In this document: positions 7,410 to 14,250 of the stretch, one piece after another | How positions within the stretch are numbered: position 1 is the first letter of the stretch | Layout of the letters: the number at the start of each line of letters is the position of its first letter | Assembly (NCBI GenBank): GCA_031371615.1 | Contig: JANMJY010000194.1 | Span: forward strand, 1-23,283 | Direction: 5' to 3' | Source: Gaiellasilicea sp031371615 | GTDB lineage: Bacteria; Actinomycetota; Thermoleophilia; Gaiellales; Gaiellaceae | Length of the DNA: 23,283 nucleotides | Translations under genes and position numbers: made by a program | The notes under the pieces: generated by a model | The model's database searches: none | What the model saw: only the letters and a program-made list of their open reading frames with translations | Told to the model about the DNA's origin: nothing

Positions 7410-8651
7410 GTGGACACCGCCGCCCGCTCGAACATCGCGGATCCGTCGCTCGCCCAACAGGGCGAGCAGCGGATCCAGTGGGTCGCCAAGCACTCGCCCG
7501 TCCTCAACCGGCTGGCCCGCGAACGCCTGTCCGACGGCGCGCTGAAGGGAAGGCGAGTCGCCGTCGTCGTCCACCTGGAGGCCAAGACCGCCTACCTGGC
7601 GACGTTGCTCGCAGCTGCGGGTGCTCGGGTCGTGGCCTCCGGATCCAATCCCGGCTCGACCCAGGACGCGATCTGTGCGGCGCTCGTCGCGCGCGGGATC
7701 GAGGTGCACGCCCGCCGCGGCGCCTCACGAGAGGAATTCGACGCCGATCTGCTCGCGGTCGCCGACACGAAGCCGGAGATCGTGGTCGACGACGGCGCCG
7801 AGCTGACGGCGCGGATCGTCGAGCACCGGCCGGAGCTCGCCGCAGGGCTCGCAGGCGTCACGGAGGAAACGACCACGGGGGTCGCGCGGCTGCGGACGAT
7901 GTCGGCCGCAGGGAAGCTCACGTTCCCCGCGATCGCCGCCAACGACGCGCTCTGCAAGCACCTGTTCGACAACCGCTACGGCACCGGCCAGTCGACGCTC
8001 GCCGCGATCGACCGGCTGACCAACCTCACCTTCCCCGGGCGCGAGTTCTGCATCGTCGGCTACGGCTGGGTCGGCAAGGGCCTCGCCCGCGCGGCCCGCG
8101 GCGCCGGCGGCCGCGTCACCGTCGTCGAGATCGACCCGGTCGCCGCGCTCGAGGCGCACATGGACGGGAACCGCGTCGCCTCGCTCGCCCAGGCGCTGCC
8201 CGACGCGGACGTCCTCATCGCTGCGACGGGCGCCATCGACTGCGTCCCCCGCGACGTGCTGCGGTACTTGAAAGATGGCGTCCTGATCGCGAACGGCGGC
8301 CACCACGAGCGAGAGGTGGCGATCGACGGACTCGCCCCCGGCGAGGAGGTAAGGCCGGGCGTGACCGAGCACGACCTCGGCGACGGCCGCCGCGCCTACG
8401 TGCTCGCCGAGGGCAGGCAGACGAACGTGGCGGGCGGCGACGGGCATCCGGTCGAGATCATGGATCTTTCCTTCTCGGTGCAGGCACTCGCCGCGCACCT
8501 GCTCGCGACCGGGGGCCTCGAGCCCGGCCTGCATTCGTTCCCGGCCGAGCTCGACCGCGAGATCGCCCGGACGAAGCTCGAGACGCTCGGGCTCGAGCTG
8601 GCCGAGCCGACGGAGAAGCAGCGCGAGTTCGAAGCCGGCTGGAACGTCTAG
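7410..8651 (+). CDS. ahcY: S-adenosylhomocysteine hydrolase, short archaeal/Thermotoga-like form
   Basis: Cleaves S-adenosylhomocysteine to adenosine and homocysteine in the methyl cycle, using bound NAD. The GTG-started product is 413 aa. The catalytic set is present: H55 (VVHLEAKTA), D127/D128 (VVDDGAELT), the TEETTTGV segment (151-158), K183 and D187 (NDALCKHLFDN), the NAD motif GYGWVGKG (217-224) and H298 (NGGHH). The protein ends EFEAGWNV and lacks the C-terminal Lys...Tyr tail (K-x-DHYRY-like) that closes over NAD of the neighbouring subunit in typical bacterial and eukaryotic enzymes. Archaeal and Thermotoga enzymes also lack it, and the Methanocaldococcus enzyme is reported to use S-inosylhomocysteine, so substrate preference is open. 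Its stop directly abuts the sucD stop. Confidence 0.9.
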   Translation: MDTAARSNIADPSLAQQGEQRIQWVAKHSPVLNRLARERLSDGALKGRRVAVVVHLEAKTAYLATLLAAAGARVVASGSNPGSTQDAICAALVARGIEVHARRGASREEFDADLLAVADTKPEIVVDDGAELTARIVEHRPELAAGLAGVTEETTTGVARLRTMSAAGKLTFPAIAANDALCKHLFDNRYGTGQSTLAAIDRLTNLTFPGREFCIVGYGWVGKGLARAARGAGGRVTVVEIDPVAALEAHMDGNRVASLAQALPDADVLIAATGAIDCVPRDVLRYLKDGVLIANGGHHEREVAIDGLAPGEEVRPGVTEHDLGDGRRAYVLAEGRQTNVAGGDGHPVEIMDLSFSVQALAAHLLATGGLEPGLHSFPAELDREIARTKLETLGLELAEPTEKQREFEAGWNV

Positions 8652-9521
8652 CTAGCGGGCGATCCCGGCAGCGAACTGGGCGGCCTCGGTCGGCGACGTG
8701 CCGACGCGGATCCCCTTCGCCTCGAGGGCCTGCTTCTTGCCCTCGGCCGTGCCGGACGAGCCGGAGATGATCGCGCCCGCGTGGCCCATCGTCTTGCCGG
8801 GCGGCGCGGTGAAGCCGGCGATGTAGGCAACGACCGGCTTCGACATGTGTTCCTCGATGAACGCAGCCGCCTTCTCCTCCTCGTCGCCGCCGATCTCGCC
8901 GACCATGACCACGTACTCGGTCTGCGGGTCGGACTCGAACTTCTGGAGGATGTCGATGAACGAGGAGCCGACGATCGGGTCGCCGCCGATGCCGACGATG
9001 GTCGAGTTGCCGAGCCCCATTTGCGTCAGCTCGTGCCCGATCTGGTAGGTCAGCGTGCCGGAGCGGGAGACGAGGCCGATGTTCCCCTCCGTGAAGATCT
9101 CGGCCGGGATGATGCCGACGTTCGCCTTGCCCGGCGAGAGCGCGCCTGGGCAGTTCGGGCCGAGCATCGTCACGCCCCGGGGGCGGACGTAGGTGTAGAT
9201 CCGCAGCATCTCGTGCGCAGGCAGGCCCTCGGCGATGCAGATGACGGTCTCGATCCCGGCGTCGACGGCCTCGTAGATCGCGTCGGCGGCGAAGCGCGCC
9301 GGCACGAAGACCATCGTCGTGTTCGCGCCCGTCTCCGTGACGGCGTCGGCGACCGTGTCGTAGACCGGAATCCCCTCGACGTCCTGGCCGCCCTTGCCGG
9401 GCGTGACGCCGGCGACCACCTGGGTGCCGTAGCGCTTGTTCCGGAGGCCGTGGAACGAGCCCTCGGAGCCGGTCAGGCCCTGGACGACGAGCTTCGTGTC
9501 CTTGTCGACGATGATCGCCAC
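8652..9521 (-). CDS. sucD: Succinyl-CoA synthetase alpha subunit
   Basis: The alpha subunit binds CoA and carries the phosphohistidine in the reversible conversion of succinyl-CoA to succinate with ATP or GTP formation. The GTG at 9521 is chosen because it overlaps the upstream methyltransferase stop as TAGTG and yields the standard start VAIIVDKDTKLVVQGLTG. The product is 289 aa, normal length. The CoA-binding Rossmann domain comes first, then LGPNCPG, and the phosphorylated histidine is H247 in MGHAGAI with the following SGSSGTA loop. It is the last gene of the sucC-methyltransferase-sucD set and its stop codon touches the convergent ahcY stop with no bases between them. Confidence 0.95.
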   Translation of the reverse strand: MAIIVDKDTKLVVQGLTGSEGSFHGLRNKRYGTQVVAGVTPGKGGQDVEGIPVYDTVADAVTETGANTTMVFVPARFAADAIYEAVDAGIETVICIAEGLPAHEMLRIYTYVRPRGVTMLGPNCPGALSPGKANVGIIPAEIFTEGNIGLVSRSGTLTYQIGHELTQMGLGNSTIVGIGGDPIVGSSFIDILQKFESDPQTEYVVMVGEIGGDEEEKAAAFIEEHMSKPVVAYIAGFTAPPGKTMGHAGAIISGSSGTAEGKKQALEAKGIRVGTSPTEAAQFAAGIAR

Positions 9522-10201
9522 TACGCGGCGGCCTTCCGTGCCTTCAGGACGAGCTTCGTGTCGACGTACTCGTTGCCCACGATCTGAGCGGCGAGCAACT
9601 CCTTGACGCGGGGTTTGTCGCCCTCCGGCGTCGCCGAGCGGTTCAGCCACTCCTCGAGTGGATGCCGCTTCTCGAACGACTCGACCTGCTCGACGTCGAG
9701 CCCGGCGGCCCCGAGGAACGAACGCCAGTCCTGCTCGGAGTAGGAACGGACGTGGGTCGGGTCGCGGAGCCGCTCGGCTTCCTCGACCTGCTCGCTCACG
9801 TAGAGCGTGTCCTCGACGAGCACCAGGTCGTTGCTGACGCGGGCCATCTCCGCGATGGCCGCAGCGAGGTCCTCGAAGTGGTGTGGCGCGATCCGGGTGA
9901 CGACGACGTCGAAGGCGTTGTCCGCGAACGGGAGGTCCTCGGCCCGGCAGATCACGTCCGGCTTCATGCCGGGGGCCGGATCCGAGCTGACCACCTCGAT
10001 GCCGGCCTCCCGCAGCCGGCGAGCGACATGACCGCCGCCGGTGGCGACGTCGAGGGCCGACTCGGCGCCCTCGGCCCAGAGGACGATCAGGTCGAGATCC
10101 TCGCCCTCGCGCTGCTCGGGCGCATTCCGGTAGGCCTCAGCCCGTGACGACCAGTCGGTCTGCCCCGCTCCGGCGCCGGCAAAGCCGGCACCTCCGCTCA
10201 T
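9521..10201 (-). CDS. Class I SAM-dependent methyltransferase between sucC and sucD
   Basis: A 226-residue protein with the Methyltransf_11/UbiE-like layout: motif I LDVATGGGHVARR, an acidic strand end (VVSSDPAPG), motif II CRAEDLPFADNAFDVVV, and motif III around RVSNDLVLVEDTLY. The C-terminal half, including the DPTHVRSYSEQDW segment, resembles small-molecule methyltransferases of the UbiE/COQ5 type, but no substrate can be assigned. I chose the ATG at 10201 because GGAG lies 5 bases before it and it follows the sucC stop; an ATG at 10228, inside sucC, is also possible. It shares its stop with the sucD start and so is translated in the same operon. Whether it acts on a TCA-related compound is unknown. 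Confidence 0.88.
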   Translation of the reverse strand: MSGGAGFAGAGAGQTDWSSRAEAYRNAPEQREGEDLDLIVLWAEGAESALDVATGGGHVARRLREAGIEVVSSDPAPGMKPDVICRAEDLPFADNAFDVVVTRIAPHHFEDLAAAIAEMARVSNDLVLVEDTLYVSEQVEEAERLRDPTHVRSYSEQDWRSFLGAAGLDVEQVESFEKRHPLEEWLNRSATPEGDKPRVKELLAAQIVGNEYVDTKLVLKARKAAA

Positions 10202-10217
10202 TGGGGCTCCGTCGAGC

Positions 10218-11366
10218 CTACGCCCCATGCGCGAGCTCCACAGCCTTGCGGGCTCCGTCCAGCATGGTCGCCTCGACGTAGAGACCCTTCGGCGCCGCGT
10301 CGGCCAAGACCTTCCGGCCCTCCTCCGCGTTCGTGCCGTCGAGCCGCACGACGATCGGCTGCTCGATCGTCATCCGCTCGAGCGCCGCCAGGATCCCGCG
10401 CGCGACCTCGTCGCAGCGGGTGATCCCGCCGAAGATGTTGAAGAAGATCGACTTCACCTGCAGGTCCTGGAGGATCACCTCGAGCGCCTCGACGACGCCC
10501 TCGGCGTCGCCGCCGCCGCCGAGGTCGCAAAAGTTCGCCGGCTTGCCGCCGACGAGCGCGATCACGTCCAGCGTGGACATGACGAGGCCCGCGCCGTTGC
10601 CGAGGATGCCGACCTCTCCGTCGAGCTTGACGTAGGTGACGCCCTTCTCGCGCGCGAGCGCCTCGAGCGGGTCGGCCGCGGCCACGTCCCGCATCTCGGC
10701 GATGTCCGGATGCTTGTAGAGCGCGTTGTCGTCGACCGTGAACTTGGAGTCGAGAGCCTTCACCACGCCGTCAGGCGTCACGATCAGCGGATTGATCTCG
10801 CAGAGCATCGCGTCCGTGCCGACGAAGGCGTCGTAGAGCTGCCCGACGATCGCGGCGATCTGCTTCTGCTCGCCGGGATCCTCGACCCCCGCGCCGTAGA
10901 CGAGGCGGCGGGCCTGCCAGGGCTGGAAGCCCTCGAGCGGGTCGACGTGCAGCCGCACGAGCGCGTCCGGAGTCTGCTCGGCCACCTCCTCGATGTCGAT
11001 CCCGCCCTGCGTCGTGAACATGTAGAGCGGCTTCTTGGCGCCGCGGTCGAACGTGATCGAGAGGTAGTACTCCTTGGCGATCTCGGAGGCGCTCTCGATC
11101 CAGAGCGTGCGCACGACGTGGCCGCGGATGTCGAGCCCGAGGATCTCCCGGGCCCTGGACTCTGCCTCCGCCGGGTCCTCCGCGAGCTTGATCCCGCCGG
11201 CCTTGCCGCGGCCACCCGCGAGCACCTGCGCCTTGACGACGACCTGGCCGCCGATCTCCTCGGCGGCGGTGCGCGCCTCGGCGGGCGTCGTGGCGACACG
11301 GCCCTCGGAGACCGGAATGCCGAAGCGCTTGAAGAGCTGCTTGCCTTGATACTCGTAGAGGTCCAA
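10218..11366 (-). CDS. sucC: Succinyl-CoA synthetase beta subunit
   Basis: The beta subunit provides the nucleotide-binding ATP-grasp domain and the succinate site. The product is 382 aa. It begins MDLYEYQGKQLFKRFGIPV, the standard opening, but the codon is TTG (11366-11364) and no Shine-Dalgarno precedes it. A TAGACT box (minus strand, 11381-11376) ends nine bases upstream, suggesting a nearly leaderless mRNA. Other family marks are KAQVLAGGRGKAGGIK, the ATP-grasp region GALVLG-like equivalents, NPLIVTPDG, LGGGGDAEGV and FFNIFGGITRCDEVA. It lies only 33 bases from the divergent lipoprotein gene. Downstream it is coupled to the methyltransferase and sucD. Confidence 0.95.
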   Translation of the reverse strand: MDLYEYQGKQLFKRFGIPVSEGRVATTPAEARTAAEEIGGQVVVKAQVLAGGRGKAGGIKLAEDPAEAESRAREILGLDIRGHVVRTLWIESASEIAKEYYLSITFDRGAKKPLYMFTTQGGIDIEEVAEQTPDALVRLHVDPLEGFQPWQARRLVYGAGVEDPGEQKQIAAIVGQLYDAFVGTDAMLCEINPLIVTPDGVVKALDSKFTVDDNALYKHPDIAEMRDVAAADPLEALAREKGVTYVKLDGEVGILGNGAGLVMSTLDVIALVGGKPANFCDLGGGGDAEGVVEALEVILQDLQVKSIFFNIFGGITRCDEVARGILAALERMTIEQPIVVRLDGTNAEEGRKVLADAAPKGLYVEATMLDGARKAVELAHGA

Positions 11367-11399
11367 GCGGGGGCGAGTCTAACTGCGAGTATTGCGGCG
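11367..11399. promoter_or_regulatory. 33-bp divergent promoter region (sucC / lipoprotein)
   Basis: Both divergent genes must be driven from within or across this 33-base spacer. TAGACT on the minus strand (11381-11376) is the best -10 candidate for sucC. For the plus strand I see only weak candidates (TCTAAC at 11378-11383). Promoter elements probably extend into the coding regions. Confidence 0.35.
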
Positions 11400-11945
11400 A
11401 TGCGCCGGACCGTGCTCCTCGCCGTGGTGCTGCTGACGGGTTGCGCGGCCACAGCCGATCCCAAGCCGGTGTCCGTCCCCCGCGCGGCGGAGCCGCAGCA
11501 TGCGGAGCTCGGCTGGCGCGAGAGCTACCCCGGCACGGGCGAGCGTCTCCGCTTCGCCGTCGACTCTCTGGAGGTGCGCACGGGCGGCTGGTCGGTCGAG
11601 ATCGCGGTCACCAACGACACGCGCAGCTCGTTCGAGCTCGGCCTCCACCCGGCGCGGTTCTCGTTCGGATTGATGCTCTTCGAGACGGGCAGCCTGGCCG
11701 AGCTCGATGAGGCGAACCGCGCCGGGGGGCTGCCGGCTGTACGGCTCGCCGACACGCTGAAGCCGGCGCCGCCCGCCGTGCTCGCCGCGGGCGCAACCTG
11801 GCATGCGACCCTGACCGGCCGTGGATCGCTGGCCGACGGAAGCTGGGTCCGCGTCTCGTTCGGGCCGCTCGTCGCCATCGGCGAGCCGCCGAAAGACATG
11901 CAGCCCGTCGTCTACTGGATCACCGACCGCTCCCACAGGCTCTAG
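11400..11945 (+). CDS. Predicted lipoprotein of unknown function
   Basis: A 181-residue protein with a lipoprotein signal peptide: basic MRR, a hydrophobic stretch, and the lipobox LLTGC with Cys15 as the lipidation site. The mature part begins with an Ala/Pro-rich spacer and continues as a predicted beta-rich domain with segments such as GGWSVEIAVTNDT and GSWVRVSFGPL, reminiscent of Ig-like DUF4352-type extracellular domains. I do not recognise a named family. It would sit on the outer face of the cytoplasmic membrane. It starts 33 bases from the divergent sucC and is followed by the double-hairpin region, which probably ends or processes its transcript. Confidence 0.75.
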   Translation: MRRTVLLAVVLLTGCAATADPKPVSVPRAAEPQHAELGWRESYPGTGERLRFAVDSLEVRTGGWSVEIAVTNDTRSSFELGLHPARFSFGLMLFETGSLAELDEANRAGGLPAVRLADTLKPAPPAVLAAGATWHATLTGRGSLADGSWVRVSFGPLVAIGEPPKDMQPVVYWITDRSHRL

Positions 11946-11950
11946 TGTTT

Positions 11951-11992
11951 GGCGCAAGATGAGCATCCGCGGAAGCGGATGCTCATCGCGCG
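11951..11992. terminator. Strong hairpin with GGAA tetraloop (terminator-like, no T tract)
   Basis: GATGAGCATCCGC (11958-11970) and its exact complement (11975-11987) form a 13-bp perfect stem closed by a GGAA (GNRA-type) loop at 11971-11974. GCGC on both sides (11952-11955 and 11988-11991) extends it by 4 bp past a two-A bulge. It lies just after the lipoprotein stop. With no T run following, it may be a non-canonical terminator, an mRNA 3'-end stabiliser or part of a regulatory RNA. Confidence 0.6.
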
Positions 11993-12005
11993 AAGACCCC
12001 TAATG

Positions 12006-12023
12006 GGGCCGCTTCCGCGGCCC
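12006..12023. other. Second hairpin with a loop complementary to the first
   Basis: GGGCCGC (12006-12012) pairs with GCGGCCC (12017-12023) around a TTCC loop. CCGCTTCCGCGG at 12009-12020 is the exact complement of CCGCGGAAGCGG at 11967-11978 in the first hairpin, so the two can kiss or re-pair. A competing CCCC/GGGG hairpin (11997-12000 with 12005-12008) overlaps it. Confidence 0.55.
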
Positions 12024-12105
12024 AAGAGCCTGTCATCAGACCGCTGGCAACGGGACGCGGTAACCTCAGCGACCCGACGAGTCCCCGGCCCAGGAGGAAG
12101 AACAA

Positions 12106-12276
12106 ATGGACGACGAGAAGACAACTCTCGACGACGACGAGATCATGTCCAGCAGCAACGGCGATTCTGCGCCGACCCCGGACGACGCCGACGGAGACGA
12201 CGACACGACCGACGGTGACGCTGGCGATAGTGACTCCGACGACTCCGACGACGACTCCGACTCGGACGACGCCTAG
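12106..12276 (+). CDS. 56-residue Asp-rich peptide, possible substrate of the JmjC enzyme
   Basis: An ATG at 12106 follows AGGAGG (12092-12097) at ideal spacing, one of the two best ribosome binding sites in the window. The peptide has 56 residues, of which 24 are Asp and 2 Glu, with one Lys, no Arg and no Cys. An N-terminal segment MDDEKTTLDDDEIMSSSNGD looks leader-like; after it the chain becomes a run of Asp with Ser, Thr, Gly and Ala (DSDSDDSDDDSDSDDA at the end). No membrane segment or known fold is present. The JmjC oxygenase frame opens inside its 3' end, so the two are almost certainly co-transcribed and translationally linked. A RiPP-like precursor or a hydroxylated acidic tail is inference; calcium binding by the Asp run is another possibility. 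Confidence 0.75.
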   Translation: MDDEKTTLDDDEIMSSSNGDSAPTPDDADGDDDTTDGDAGDSDSDDSDDDSDSDDA

Positions 12277-13411
12277 CTCTGTCGCTCTCGACCGCGCGCT
12301 GGCGCCGGTCGAGAGCGACGCCTTCCTCGCCGAGCACTGGGAGCGCAAGCCGCTCGTCGTCCCGCGCGCGGAGGAGGGCCGCTTCGACGACCTCCTCTCG
12401 GTTCCGGACGTCGAGCGGCTGATCACCGAGACGGGCATCCGGACGCCAGGGTTTCGGCTCGTCAAGGCCGGCGCGACGGTCTCGGGCTACACGACCGACC
12501 TGACCTGGCGGCCGGAGCCCTTCACGGGTGTGGCGAATGTCCCCCGCGTTCTCGCCGAGTTCGAAGCGGGGGCGACGATCGTCCTGCAGGCCCTGCACAA
12601 CAGCTGGCTGCCGCTCGCCCGCTACTGCCGCCACCTCGAGGCATTCCTCTGCCACCCGGCTCAGGCGAATGCGTACTACACGCCTCGGGGCTCGCAGGGG
12701 CTTCCCGTCCACCACGACACACACGAGGTGATCTCGCTCCAGGTGGCGGGCGAGAAGCGCTGGCTCGTCTACGAGCCCGTGCTGGAGCTGCCGCTGAAAG
12801 ACCAGCGCTACCGCTCCGAGCTCGGCGCACCCGGAGAACCGGTGCTCGACGTGACCTTGCGCGCCGGCGACACGATGTACCTCCCGCGCGGCTGGCTCCA
12901 CCAGGCGCTGACCTCCGAGTCCGACTCGCTCCACATCACGGTCGGCGTCAACGTGCGCCGCTGGATCGACGAGGCGCGGGCCGAGCTCGACCTGCAGGAG
13001 CAGGAGCTCGCCTTCCGCGAGACGATCGACGGCGACGAGCCTCCCGAGCTCCCGGTGCTCGACGCCCAGGCGGTCCGGCTCCGCGCGCGGGAGCGCTTCG
13101 TCCGCAGCAGGCGGCCGATCCTGGACGGCCAGCTGTCCGAGCTGCGCGCGCTCGAGCGGCTGACCGTCGAGACGGAGCTCCAGCGGCGCGACACGGTGAT
13201 CGCCGACCTGCACGGGACGAAGCTCCTGTTCGAGGGCCGCGACCTCGGCTTCCCCGAGCGCCTCGCCGCCGAGCTCGAGTTCCTGGTCACGACGGATGAG
13301 CCGTTCCGGGCGACTGACCTGCCCGGCTCCCTGGACGCCGCCGGGCGGCTGGTGCTGCTCAGGAGGCTCGTGCGCGAAGGATTTCTGCGACGTAGGTACT
13401 CGGACGACTGA
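12230..13411 (+). CDS. JmjC/cupin-4 Fe(II)/2-oxoglutarate oxygenase
   Basis: A 393-residue protein of the ROX/YcfD-like family (PF08007 type), which hydroxylates protein side chains using Fe(II), O2 and 2-oxoglutarate. Iron ligands are visible: H161 and D163 in VHHDTHEV and H224 in PRGWLHQ, with K176 (GEKRW) in the usual 2-oxoglutarate-side position. The helical middle and a C-terminal winged-helix-like domain (LPGSLDAAGRLVLLRRLVREG) follow, as in ribosomal oxygenases. Homologs begin near VALDRALAPVESDAF. No ATG, GTG or TTG lies between the peptide's stop and that segment, so the start is probably GTG 12230 (or 12215) inside the Asp-rich gene. E. coli YcfD modifies ribosomal protein L16; here the adjacent peptide is a more likely target (inference). 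Confidence 0.85.
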   Translation: MTPTTPTTTPTRTTPSSVALDRALAPVESDAFLAEHWERKPLVVPRAEEGRFDDLLSVPDVERLITETGIRTPGFRLVKAGATVSGYTTDLTWRPEPFTGVANVPRVLAEFEAGATIVLQALHNSWLPLARYCRHLEAFLCHPAQANAYYTPRGSQGLPVHHDTHEVISLQVAGEKRWLVYEPVLELPLKDQRYRSELGAPGEPVLDVTLRAGDTMYLPRGWLHQALTSESDSLHITVGVNVRRWIDEARAELDLQEQELAFRETIDGDEPPELPVLDAQAVRLRARERFVRSRRPILDGQLSELRALERLTVETELQRRDTVIADLHGTKLLFEGRDLGFPERLAAELEFLVTTDEPFRATDLPGSLDAAGRLVLLRRLVREGFLRRRYSDD

Positions 13412-13955
13412 GCTTCGTGGTCGAGCACGTGAGGTGGGTTGCCTCGCCTTCCTCACGCCGCACGAGGACCTCGTAGACGACCCGTTCCGCCTCCACGTCC
13501 GCGCGCCAGCCCTCGCCCGCGGACTCGCAGCGCACGACTTGGACGTCGGGGACTCCCGTGATCCCACTCTCCTCGCGCACCACGATCTCCGCCGCCTGCG
13601 CGGCGAAACCGTGGAGCGAGCGTCCGCGATAGCAGGGCAGGTGCACGCGAGCGGAGAGCGCAGCCTCGATCACGGGCCACGACTCCGCGGGCTCGACCCG
13701 CCCATAGTAGGCACCGTCCGGAAGCACGACGAGGTTGCCGGCGAAGCGGTCGCCGCCGACGTGACTCGACTGCCACGCCCACCCCGGTTCGACCTGCTCG
13801 CGGACGGCGTCGTAGAGCGGCCGCCCATACCTGGCGCAGCAGCGGTCGTGCTTGCCGTGTGTGCAGACGAGGAAGAGCGGATGGTCGACGAGCGTGCCGG
13901 CGCTCTCGAGGTCGAGGCCGATCAGATCGTCGTGGCGCTCGAGGTCGAGACGCAT
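13359..13955 (-). CDS. Sucrase/ferredoxin-like protein (thioredoxin-fold Fe-S)
   Basis: Belongs to the sucrase/ferredoxin-like family (PF06999 type), a thioredoxin-like ferredoxin fold. Key segments are VCTHGKHDRCCARYG (Cys31, 39 and 40 counted from this ATG) and SSHVGGDRFAGNLVVLPDG, the family signature with the conserved His and the GGDRFA loop. The ATG at 13955 gives 198 aa but removes the conserved N-terminal part of the family, which is encoded in frame upstream (see next entry). The true protein is probably about 285-290 residues. Its function in bacteria is poorly known; electron transfer is suspected. Its 3' end overlaps the convergent JmjC gene by 53 bases, and it lies directly downstream of accC on the same strand. 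Confidence 0.85.
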   Translation of the reverse strand: MRLDLERHDDLIGLDLESAGTLVDHPLFLVCTHGKHDRCCARYGRPLYDAVREQVEPGWAWQSSHVGGDRFAGNLVVLPDGAYYGRVEPAESWPVIEAALSARVHLPCYRGRSLHGFAAQAAEIVVREESGITGVPDVQVVRCESAGEGWRADVEAERVVYEVLVRREEGEATHLTCSTTKLSRPSTYVAEILRARAS

Positions 13956-14250
13956 CAGCTCGGATCCGTACGCCTTCGTCCGCGCGACGAAGACGACGAC
14001 GCCCTCCTCCGCGCGGCGCTCTTCTTGCCGGACGAAGAGGATCTTCGACCGCGGCCGGCGGCGGCGCTCGGCGCCCAGGTGCGCCTTCAGCTCGTCGCTC
14101 AGGAGTGAGGCGTCGACGGCGTCGTGCGCCCAGAGACCGCGGTACTCGACGAGGATCCAGGTGTCGACGCGGCTCGCGGTCGCCGCGACGGGCTCGGCGT
14201 GAGAGCGACTCGTCTCGGCACAGAGGGTCTTACTCGCCGAGGACGCGGCA
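13956..14250 (-). other. In-frame N-terminal extension of the ferredoxin-like gene with no start codon
   Basis: The reading frame upstream of the ATG at 13955 stays open to a TGA at 14253-14255 and encodes the family's N-terminus: KTLCAETSRSHAEPVAATA, then TWILVEYRGLWAHDA. This matches the usual C-x2-SR...G-x-PL-x-GTA...W-LLVE pattern. I checked every codon from 13956 to 14252: there is no ATG, GTG or TTG. CTG codons occur only within 13956-14102. The conserved part also overlaps the accC stop codon (14230-14232). Confidence 0.6.

Noticed and set aside
7390..7410. Terminator after the DEAD-box gene
   Set aside because: CCCGC/GCGGG is only 5 bp with an 11-base loop and no T run; it overlaps the ahcY start and is more likely incidental.
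10227..11399. Long plus-strand frame antisense to sucC joined to the lipoprotein
   Set aside because: The lipoprotein has its own start with a signal peptide at 11400; the upstream part is shadow sequence of sucC.
12180..12276. Simple-sequence repeat (GAC-rich) as an expansion artefact
   Set aside because: The codons vary (gac, tcc, tcg, agt, acg, ggt) and the frame has a strong start site, so it reads as coding rather than slippage.
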